Assembly: GCA_904066235.2 (NCBI GenBank)
Contig: CAJFCV020000001.1
Coordinates: 496,001-560,000, forward strand
DNA: 64,000 nt
Source: Bursaphelenchus xylophilus
Lineage: Eukaryota > Nematoda > Chromadorea > Rhabditida > Aphelenchoididae
Reading direction: 5' to 3'
Each line of letters opens with the position of its first letter. Position 1 is the stretch's first letter. The notes under the pieces were generated by a model, which saw nothing but the letters and a program-made list of their open reading frames with translations, was not told where the DNA came from and ran no database searches. Positions 55,769 to 64,000 of the stretch are shown piece by piece. The position numbers and the translations under genes were made by a program.

Positions 55769-58700
55769 ATGCTCTCGTCGCAGCGACCTTGCCGCATTTT
55801 CCGTCGCCGCGACGGCCTCTCGCGACAAATTGTTTGCACTCTGCTGCTCTTCAACACCCTCTTCTGGCTGTTCATTTTGCGCCGCTCGATTCAGCATTGT
55901 CAGCAGCGACGCGCCGCCACGCCGCCATTTCATACACGACCCCCGGAACAGCTCTACGGCACCGACTTCGACAAGTTCAACATGACGCTGAAAGGCTTTC
56001 GCTTCGAGTACAAGATGACATCACCCAAGAGGAAGAACTGCGTGAATACGACAATTTTCTTGGCCATTATGAGCACCGGCGACAAAGCAATGCATGTTCA
56101 GCGCGAAGCGCTGAGGAATACGTATTTGAGCAAGGTAGGCAATTTCTTTGCGATTTTAATGCAGTTTTTACAGCTTTTCTGCTGTGAGGATAATATCAGT
56201 TTGTCGGGAAAATAATGTGGATTTACCCAGCCTTATAATCGCCATTGCCGCTTTGCGACGGCCAGCCGCAGCTGGAGATTCGTTCGACGAAAACTTTTTG
56301 CTCCGACAAATCCACATTATTTTCCCGACTGACTTATACAACGCGACAAGAAGCCCTGTGAATTTTCACGGCTCCACACCGAATTTTGTTGTACGGAGGC
56401 TCATTTCAGCACAATATTGGGTCTTTTGGACGCCGTAGTCAGTTGTTACACTAGTTTTTTTCACATACATATGTCTGTCAGGAAAATAATGTGTGTTTGT
56501 GGGAGCAAAATTCATCGCTTCGTCGCTATCGCGCACCAAAAATCTGTCGCAAAGCGATGATGGGCGATTTCAAGGCACGATAAATCCACATTATTTTCCC
56601 GACAGACTTATGCTCGCATGAAATTTTGCCCAACGTATTCTAAAAATGACAAACATGGTCAAACCTCGTATTTTTGTCAAAAAAAATCATCTAAATTTGT
56701 GTCTAATTTCATCAGAATCTGAGCGTCGCAGTCTCAACATTTCCCCTGTTCGTTTATGGCCAAAAGTTAGTTCCAAAACACTCATGAACCTTGTTTCCTG
56801 GGCTCTCGAACCTTGACCCAAAATTTATTTACACAGCAACACTCTCCCAAAAAAGACATGGCATTTTTCCAGTAAACACTGTATCTTCAGCTGTCTTCAG
56901 AACGTATACGAAGGTTTTTATGACGCAGATACGGATGTTTTTGAAAAAAGAGAGTTCAATTTTTTCGAAAATTAAAATTAGAACTTCCAATGAAACAACG
57001 AAGGGGGAAAACAAGGTTCGGCGAAGGCTCGGCGAAGACTGTAAGACGAAGCCTTACAATATAACCGCTTTTTTCCAATTTTAACTATACTGCACGTCAA
57101 AAGTTTGGAACAGGCCAGATCTTCTTTGCGGCTTGAGATGGGAGTTTCATTTCTTTTTTTTCGAAGCTCCATGTATTAAGAACCTCAATGAATACATAGC
57201 CATGGAAATCAGAAAGCTCGTTGGAATTTAAAAAAAAATTTTAAAAAATAAGTGCGTCAAAAGTTTGGAACAGCTTTTGGAAGGTGATTATAAACTTCGG
57301 GATGGAGGCAGGTATCCTCGCATTTAGTGTTTCTGGATGATGTATGGAATCGGCATGCCAATGGCATACTGATTTTCATCGATAAACCCAAAATGAAAAA
57401 AATGCTGATTGAGCCAAAAACTACGGTCAAATTTGCGAAAAAATGAATTTTTTGGTTTGGGTTCTCTATGTTATCGGTGTGTAAGCGTTCTAAGATATTT
57501 AATGTGGTCGCACAATTGTACAAGGGCACTCAGATCTTCGCATAGGAACTATATACGCACAGCATAATTTATGAAAATTTTGAGTTTTGGTATGAATCTT
57601 TATTTAATGTATTTTATATTTTTTATAGAGCGGCTTGGTGGCTAATTGGCTTTAACACCGTTATCGTTGAATAAAAAGGTGTCTTTAAGAAGCAGAACCT
57701 GGCCACTATTTGCAACATCAAGGCCACATCTTTAAAAATAGCGGGTATATGAAATGTTAATATTCAGATATTTTTTATCTTGGATTTGAAGCCGCTGCAT
57801 GGCTCAAAACTAAGTTCCTTTATAGTTATCACACCGATGCAGTAATATAAACCAACTTTCCGATTTATCACACCACAAATCCGGGTCAGATATGAATATT
57901 GACTTTGGGGACTAAATTTTTTTTTAATATCCGAAAGATGTGGCCTTGGATGTTGCAAATAGCATGGGTTTTTGTTTCTTGAAGGCACCTTTTTATTCCA
58001 CGATAACTGTCTTAAAGCCAATTAGCCTCCAAGCCGCTCTATAAAAAATATAAAATACATTAAATAAAGATTCATACCAAAACTCAAAATTTTCATAAAT
58101 TATGCTGTGCGTATATGGTTCCTATGCGAAGATCTGAGTTCCCTTGTACAATTGTGCGACCACATTAAATATTTTAGAACGCTTACACACCGATAACATA
58201 GAGAACCCAAACCAAAAAATTCATTTTTTCGCAAATTTGACCGTAGTTTTTGGCTCAATAAGCATTTTTTTCATTTTGGGTTTATCGATGAAAATCAGTA
58301 TGCCATTGGCATGCCGATTCCATACATCATCCAGAAACACTAAATGCGAGGATACCTGCCTCCATCCCGAAGTTTATAATCACCTTCCAAAAGCTGTTCC
58401 AAACTTTTGACGCACTTATTTAAAAAAAATTTTTTTTTAATTCCAACGAGCTTTCTGATTTCCATGGCTATGTATTCATTGAGGTTCTTAATACATGGAG
58501 CTTCGAATAAAAAAGAAATGAAACTCCCATCTCAAGCCACAAAGAAGATCTGGCCTGTTCCAAACTTTTGACGTGCAGTATATAGTAGCTAGCCTTAGTT
58601 TTACTAGCCATCAGTTTGTCGGGAAAGTAATGAGCACAATGTAGCTGCGTCAATCGCATCGCTGAAGTAAAAAAACGATTTTTTAAGCCCCTCCTATCCC

Positions 58701-60773
58701 ATCCCTTGTGCTTACAACGGCACAGCAAGGCAACCGAATGTATACCCGAGACAAAAAAGTCGTGATAATTTTGCACAGTGCGTTTTTTTCTGATTTTTCA
58801 ACAAAGTAAAAACTTTCACTAAAGTCTGTCGGGAAAATGATGTGGATTTTTCACGCCTAGAAATCGTCCATCATCGTTTTGCGGCGGATAGACTCGGAGG
58901 AAAATGTGTCGAGGCGAGAAATTTTGCTTCGACAAATCCACATTATTTTCCCAACAGACTGATAAAATAAGACCTAGGCGCAATTCAAAGATCTAATTTT
59001 ATCGTCCAAATTTTCCAGGCCGCTTACTACAATATTGAATACAAATTTTTCATCGGAAAAAGCAATACAACTCGGCCGGATCTCCTCCAAAAAGAAGTCA
59101 AACAGTACAATGACATTGTTTTCATTGACATGGTGGACTCCTATGCGAACAATTCGATCAAATGGAACGCCATGTACCAATATCATCAAAGTTTTTGCCA
59201 CGAGGCCTTCTTTTTTATGAAAGTCGACGATGACGTCATAGTGCATTTCCCTCGCCTCTGGCAATGGATTGAACGGGATTTTGGCGGGATTATAATTGGG
59301 CAAAGGGATTGGCTGGTGTGCCAGAAAATCCAAGGCGTTCAGCCAATCAGAGATCCCAATAATAAATGGTAAGGGGAAATTGATGATTTATGAGGGAATT
59401 GCAATATTTCACCTCTTGTATTTTGATGAAACTTGAGGAAATTTTAAGATTAGAGCTTTCTAAGAGATATCCGAGATTTTTAACTCACACTTTGCAGAAA
59501 CTGACGAGATTTTTTGGTCGAAAAATGTCAAAAATTAAAAAAATTTCAATTTTTTTAAAATTTTCAAATTGAAAAAAATTAGGGCTCTGTGCAAATTGTG
59601 GAGGTCTAAATCTTTATGAAAAATGATTTTTTTGCCTCGAAATTTACAAAAATATATCCCAAAAAAGTCTTTTCTCCGACCGTCTCCTCATTTTCCCTAA
59701 TCTCTCGATCCAAAAAGATCGTTGAATATCTCGGCTGCCTTTGCAAAGTAAAAGCTAAAATTTTCAGGAATTGACAGAAGATAGATTGTTGTTCTCTAGG
59801 CAAAATTTGAAGAAATTCTGTGAGTTGAGTTTCGAGAAATTTCGAACTCTTTACAAGGTTTTCAAAAAATCTTAATTTTTTTTTGCAAAGTGCATTGCTA
59901 TATGCGTAACTTTCACATTTTCTTCAAATTTGGCCTACATAGTCTGTATGGTCCATATATCAATTCCTGAAAATTTCAGCTTTTAATTTGCAAAGCCAAC
60001 CGAGATATTCAACAATCTTTTTTCGACGATAGATTAGGAAAAATGAGGAGACGGTCGGAGAAAAAGCTTTTTATGGATATCTCTTTGTAAATTTAAAGAC
60101 TCAAAAACCATTTTTCATAAGGATTTAGTGCTCCACTCTCTGCACAGGCCTCTAATTTTTCAATTTGAAAATACCAAAAAAAATCTAATTTTTGAAATTT
60201 TTCGACCAAAAAAATCCCGTCAGTTTCTGTAAAATGCGAGCTAGAAATCTCTGATATGTCATAGAAAACTCTAATCTTAAACTCTGCCGAGTTGCATCCA
60301 AATCCAATCTCATTTTCCCATCAAAACAAGGTTTTTTCCACTTTCCAGGTTCGTTCCCAAACATCAATTTGAAAAAGACTGGTACCCGCCCTATTGCAAC
60401 GGCTACGCGGTCATAATGCCCAGTGAGACAGTTGGGAAACTTCTCGAGGAGGCGAAACATCATCAATTCATGAAGATGGATGACGTTTTCTTCACGGGAA
60501 TTTTGACGGAACCCCTCAACATCACCGTAAACCACTTTATTGGAATTGGCGGGGATGTAAGCACCGAAATTTTGATCCAAAACACTTTTAAATGGCTTAT
60601 TTTAGTTCGAGATTGACATTTGTCGAGGCGATCCGCCCTTCCAGACGGTCATTCACAGCGAGCGAAGGCCTAAAACAATATACGCCAAGTATTACAAACT
60701 CGAAAAATGTGCTGTCATCGCCAAGCAGCTGGGAGATGCCACCGTAATACCTCATGTTGACTATGAAGGTTGA
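55769..60773 (+). CDS. GT31 (beta-1,3-hexosyltransferase-like) glycosyltransferase, copy 2
   Basis: Exons are 55769-56134, 59019-59368, 60349-60556 and 60606-60773, giving 363 aa. The second and third exons equal copy 1's third and fourth in length (350 and 208). MLSSQRPCRIFRRRDG is a basic cytoplasmic tail and IVCTLLLFNTLFWLFIL a signal-anchor. The catalytic part carries NTTIFLAIMSTGDK, YKFFIGKSNT, FFMKVDDDVIVHF (DDD metal site), DWYPPYCNGYAVIMPS and MDDVFFTGI. It would act in the Golgi as a type II enzyme using a UDP-sugar; donor and acceptor are unknown. Its long intron 1 (2.9 kb) is filled by three M1 MITEs, an M1 fragment and a 1.5 kb palindrome. AATAAA follows at about 60806. It may lead an operon with the next two genes. 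Confidence 0.9.
56195..56337. mobile_element. MITE, family M1 (GTGGATTT subfamily)
   Basis: The ends are TATCAGTTTGTCGGGAAAAT and TTTTCCCGACTGACTTATA, with GTGGATTT and AAATCCAC just inside; intron 1 of GT31 copy 2. Confidence 0.88.
56471..56610. mobile_element. MITE, family M1 (GTGGATTT subfamily)
   Basis: The ends are ATGTCTGTCAGGAAAATAAT and TTTTCCCGACAGACTTATG, with an interior CGCTTCGTCGCTATCGCG-like region; same intron. Confidence 0.85.
57088..58581. mobile_element. 1.5 kb Tc1/mariner-like palindromic foldback
   Basis: The ends TACTGCACGTCAAAAGTTTG and CAAACTTTTGACGTGCAGTA are flanked by TA. The two arms (~740 bp each) are almost perfect inverted copies. A second inner pair, GTGCGTCAAAAGTTTGGAAC at 57251 and its complement near 58393, repeats the end sequence. 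Each arm contains the same 88-90 aa frame (HTDNIENPNQKIHFFANL), which is repeat-borne and without recognisable transposase features. Confidence 0.85.
58611..58675. mobile_element. M1 MITE fragment, left half
   Basis: TCAGTTTGTCGGGAAAGTAA, then GAGCACAATGTAGCTGCG; the right half is missing. Confidence 0.7.
58823..58962. mobile_element. MITE, family M1 (GTGGATTT subfamily)
   Basis: The ends are AGTCTGTCGGGAAAATGATG and CATTATTTTCCCAACAGACT, with GTGGATTT inside; 55 bases before exon 2 of GT31 copy 2. Confidence 0.85.
59440..60270. repeat. Inverted pair of R1 copies in a GT31 intron
   Basis: In intron 2 of GT31 copy 2. 59440-59850 and 59930-60270 carry R1-type sequence in opposite orientations (TCTTTTCTCCGACCGTCTCC versus GGAGACGGTCGGAGAAAAAG), forming a large hairpin. 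Confidence 0.75.
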
Positions 60774-60997
60774 ATGTATAGATGATTTTTACTGGAAAAT
60801 ACGCAAAAATAAAATTTACCGTAACAGCTTTCATCGTATAAAATGTCTCCGCAGTCCGCATGAAGCAAGGGCGCAGCATGAAGTAGGAAAATAAACAGAA
60901 AAATAATTTTTTTGTGAAGAAAAAGGTAAAATACGGGTATTTAGTTTTTATCAGATTTTAGGTGATAACATTGCACAAGATCAATTTTGCTCAAAAA

Positions 60998-62798
60998 ATG
61001 TTGGATGTTGAGCGAATTCTCGCTGAATTCGCTGAAATAACCGTCGAGGAGGACCGTTGCAGCAAGAAGAACGAAAATCGACTATCCAAACAGGAGAAAG
61101 CTGCCAGATATTTCGAGAAAATCAAGCAATCCCGGCTTGCCAAGCGTGCGGAAGAGAGAAAACGTCAAAGAACAGCGAGAAAACGGAGAAATCGAGAAGA
61201 AAAGATAGTCCTTAAGGAAGAACTAAATGTAAGGAAGGTTTACAATTATTTTTTTCCAAATTTAGAGTCCAAAAAAGTAGAGAAAATATAAAATTTGTGA
61301 TAAATTCCGCCTCAGTTCGAGAGAAAATGTGCGAGTGAAAAAATTCAAAGGGCGGCTCGGAAAACGAAAGGAAGGGAGCGTGCGTCTGTGGTGTAATGGT
61401 CAGCATGGTTGCCTTCCAAGCAATCGACACGGGTTCGATTCCCGTCAGACGCAGAAGAATATTTTTTGCCTTTTTTCGAGATTTTTGGATTCTTATTAGT
61501 AATTTCTCGACTCATTATTGTATTTACAGTCTTTCAGCATCATTTTACCGCATTTTCATCCGCTTTCTGACTTGTTTTAGTTCGTTTTTGTCTAAAATAA
61601 TATAATTTTTTGAATATTTTCAATTTCAGATTGCTATTGACTTGGGGTTTGAAGTGCAGATGAACAAAAAAGAGTCAACTCACCTAGCCAGACAATTAGG
61701 GAGAATTTGGGGCCTTCAGAAACGTTATCAAGGACTAAAAACGCAACTTTTTGGACTAACTCCAGACTTCTCGGAGAATTGTCAAAAAATTGTTACCGGC
61801 TTCGACAAATTCGATTGGAAAACGCATGACAAGACGGCTCATGATGTGATTCGAGGGTCTGACTTGGATAAGTTGATCTATTTGACTCCCGATGCTGATG
61901 CCGAACCGTTGTTGGAATTGAGCAAGGACAATATTTATGTGATTGGAGGGATCGTCGATGAGACTGGGGTTGGAAGTAGGACCAAAATGAAAGCTGGTGA
62001 GATATTTTTTTATTTCGTAGGTAATGAAGGGGACATTTTATACGATGATGTTAGCAAAAAATGTTTTGTCGTATAAAATGTCGCGTTGTAAGTGTAGAAT
62101 GAAAAAAATGTTTCATGGCATTTTTCAACTCTCTGGACAGTGTGTGGTTTATTTTTTGAGGCCAAACCTTTGAAGGCGACATTCTATACGATGAAAATAT
62201 TTCGCGCGGTTTTAATCGTATAAAATGTCACCTTGTGAGTGTAAAGTGAAAAAATATGTTTCATGAGATTTTCAATTCTCTTACCAGTTGTGGTTTACTT
62301 TTTTGAGTTGAAATCTTCGAAGGTGACATTTTATACGATGGAAATATTTCACGAAGTTTTTGTCGTATAAAATGTCGCCATTGTGCTGGTAAGATACGAT
62401 TTGTACCATGGAAGAATGTAATTATTATTCCCTAAGGGTTTTTTACTTCAAAAAAGCGATGGCGACATTTTATACGATAAAATGTTCTGGACAACTTTTG
62501 TCGTATAAAATATCCCCGGTCGAAGTTCGAAACCTAAAATACGTTTCTTTGGTTTTTAGACACCTCTGGCCACAAATCCTATCGTTTGCCGATATCAGAA
62601 TTCTCCAGACGCAACACAGAAAAAGGCAATTGGACATTCAACCAGATGCTGGCCCTGAATCAGGTCGTCGAAGCTCTCTGCCTTTTCTCCCAAACCTCCG
62701 ACTGGACCACAGCGCTCGCTACGGTCGTCCCAGCTCGTACTGGGTTCATCTTTGAGAAGGATGATCAAAATTCCGAGGAAAACCCAAAAAATGAATGA
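60998..62798 (+). CDS. tRNA (guanine-N1)-methyltransferase, TRMT10 family
   Basis: Exons are 60998-61228, 61630-61996 and 62560-62798, giving 278 aa. The N-terminal third is a highly charged Lys/Arg/Glu helix (SRLAKRAEERKRQRTARKRR), as in TRMT10/Trm10. The SPOUT domain follows: IAIDLGFEVQMNKKESTHLA, RQLGRIWGLQKRYQG, LIYLTPDADAEPLLEL, the conserved IYVIGGIVDETGVGSRT and SYRLPISEF. The end is LALNQVVEALCLF and WTTALATVVPARTGF. These match the LTADS, IGGIVD, LPI and W..A....P.R blocks that form the S-adenosylmethionine-binding trefoil knot. The enzyme methylates N1 of purine 9 in tRNAs. The ATG at 60998 fits best; a TTTTAG at 60960 may be its trans-splice site. Intron 1 contains a tRNA-Gly gene and intron 2 a hairpin array. 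Confidence 0.93.
61382..61453 (+). tRNA. tRNA-Gly, anticodon UCC
   Basis: 72 nt. GCGTCTG and CAGACGC pair as the acceptor stem. The A-box is TGTAATGGTCAGC, the anticodon loop CTTCCAA (anticodon TCC), and the B-box GGTTCGATTCC, with a discriminator A. A T-run at about 61461 serves as Pol III terminator. It lies on the same strand inside intron 1 of the TRMT10-type gene. Confidence 0.95.
62025..62520. repeat. Four hairpin units (CGACATTTTATACGAT) in TRMT10 intron 2
   Basis: At about 62030, 62172, 62322 and 62460, GCGACATTTTATACGAT is followed by 20-25 bases and then ATCGTATAAAATGTCGC. Units are spaced ~140-150 bases and share AGTGTAGAATGAAAAAATGT and CATGAGATTTTCAATTCTCT between them. Lone half-motifs are at about 54340 and 60835. 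Confidence 0.85.
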
Positions 62799-62916
62799 TT
62801 TTCACAATTTTTCAAATTCTTATGCAAATGTCAATGGATTTGGACGGAATTTTGGTCATTTGAGTTTTCCAAACTTTCGCAGAGGTCGTTGACAGTATTT
62901 TTGGCCGTTGTTGAAG

Positions 62917-64000
62917 ATGAGTTTGTTCAATTTTGAAGACATTTCGAGCCGGGATCGGGAAATGGCCGCGGAATTTTTCCGTCCAACGCGTCCGGCGTGT
63001 CGAGAAGGTCGTGGAGGACTTGCAGGTAAGATTTTTAATTTTTTGTTTGTGATTTAGGCTCGGAAGTTGACGAAAATTTGACAGCTTTGTGGATTGATAC
63101 CTAAAATAATATAAAAATGTTTCGCAATTTGCAAATTTTAGATCTCAGTATGTGCGATGGTTATTTTATCAGCTATTTGGAGCATTTCCCGGCTTTTTAA
63201 TCAAGACCCGCGACTTTAGCATCAAAATTTCCATCTAGTACAATATAAATTTTCGCAATTTTCAGCCCAAAATCGCCACAAATCCCATCGGGATCAAAAC
63301 AAGTCCCGTTTCCAGTCGACTGAAAGCTCTTATGTCTTTGACACTTTCCTTCGTCGAGTTCACAGAGAACAGCGACGAGAAGTGGCTCCGCCCCCAATTC
63401 CCTCGGTTGATAACGACATTGTGCTTTCCCAAGCATGGTTACCTCAGCTTGAATACGCTCCAACTGAACGTCATAAAGAGGAGGACGAGCTGGAACAGCT
63501 GTTTGCGACGCAATTGGCTGATGTAACACCAGTTCCGAAAATTACCAAGGTGGGTGTTTAAAATAATATTTTTTTGTGATTTTTAGGTTGAAGTCTTTGT
63601 AAAAATCGATTGATAAGGTACTATAAGGTCTGCTCTTTCAGTACGGACGATTTAAGTTTTATTTCTTCGACGTCCGCGACCTCGGCGAGCCAATCCGTCT
63701 GATGTTCCACTACATGAAAGAAAGCTTTGAAGATGTTCGAATTGCTGATGCCGATTGGCCGAATGAACAACATAGTAAGTGATTTTCTATTTGTTTCTCG
63801 CTTTAGACGTTAAAATTGGACAATAAAAGGATCAAAATTGGAGATTTTTATATTGTACTAGGGAATGCCACGGATTTTTCGAAAAATCTTATATTTTATC
63901 GGTTAAATTTGAATTTCTTTGCTCTCAGAGTTCCCATTGAAGACCCTACCGGCCCTGGAACATGATGGAATGACAATTCATAAATCTGCGGCGATTGCGA
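62917..64000 (+). CDS. GST-fold protein with long N-terminal extension, 5' part
   Basis: Exons are 62917-63025, 63266-63549, 63642-63774 and from 63929 past the window edge. About 131 residues precede the GST domain (MSLFNFEDISSRDREMAAEF, then basic and Gln-rich, then acidic EEDELEQLF). The domain begins YGRFKFYFFDVRDLGEPIRL, aligned with the YKLTYF..RG..E.IR start of nematode sigma-class GSTs. It continues with WPNEQ, then FPLKTLPALEHDGMTIHKSA (glutathione-binding LP.LE.DG.....S.AI). In this alignment the catalytic Tyr is a Phe, with a Tyr one residue earlier. The upstream gene ends only 118 bases before the ATG. Whether the extension is translated depends on the start; a start inside exon 3 would be a conventional GST. 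Confidence 0.75.

Noticed and set aside
57257..58410. Two identical ~90-aa frames on opposite strands
   Set aside because: They are mirror copies in the arms of one palindrome, without an initiation context or recognisable domain.
63197..63529. 110-aa minus-strand frame
   Set aside because: It is antisense to exon 2 of the GST-like gene, whose phases and splice sites are consistent.

Overview
The window looks like nematode nuclear DNA, probably Caenorhabditis or a close rhabditid. The genes have many short introns with TTTCAG acceptors. Several start codons sit directly behind an acceptor-like CAG, as expected for spliced-leader trans-splicing. The families are typical of worms: tandem flavin monooxygenases, nematode-type GT31 glycosyltransferases, chitin-binding peritrophin domains, divergent pepsin-like proteins and a sigma-type GST. 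The non-coding DNA is AT-rich and packed with small transposons. No species assignment is claimed. All gene models were assembled by hand from reading frame, splice sites and intron phase.

Layout: 1-1090 (-) 5' part of a WRKY/FLYWCH-like zinc-finger gene; 3120-6309 (-) two tandem small secreted Pro/Thr-rich proteins with GPI-anchor-like tails; 6952-17512 (+) three tandem GNAT (arylalkylamine-type) acetyltransferase paralogs; 17952-19816 (+) a secreted Cys-rich protein of unknown function; 20162-22817 a 2.6 kb nest of inverted repeats; 23233-26801 (+) a type-B carboxylesterase; 26888-30377 (-) two tandem pepsin-fold proteins without catalytic aspartates, the upstream one broken by frameshifts; 30672-32899 (-) a secreted protein with about six chitin-binding domains; 34032-37437 (-) a ZDHHC3/7-type palmitoyltransferase; 38338-42381 and 44916-48899 (-) two tandem flavin-containing monooxygenases; 50427-54762 and 55769-60773 (+) two GT31 glycosyltransferases with a MULE-transposase relic between them; 60998-62798 (+) a TRMT10 tRNA methyltransferase with a tRNA-Gly(UCC) gene in its first intron; 62917-64000 (+) the 5' part of a GST-fold protein with a long N-terminal extension.

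Duplication is the main theme: five of the gene families are present as adjacent paralogs, and these share intron phase almost everywhere. Xenobiotic and lipid metabolism (FMO, carboxylesterase, GST, GNAT) and secretory or extracellular proteins (GT31, chitin-binding, pepsin-like) make up most of the content. The last three genes share a strand with gaps of about 225 and 118 bases and could form an operon.

Non-coding structure is unusually rich. Introns carry arrays of a short palindrome (GCAC-N-GTGC, often TTGCACNGTGCAA) repeated about every 30 bases. A TA-flanked MITE family with a TCAGTCTGTCGGG end is present in about 20 copies and two subfamilies. Two hAT-like GGCCC-rich elements have perfect 8-bp target duplications, one nested inside another element. 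One intron holds a 163-bp x 8 tandem array that appears to carry a decayed copy of the next exon's start. Several large foldbacks are also present.
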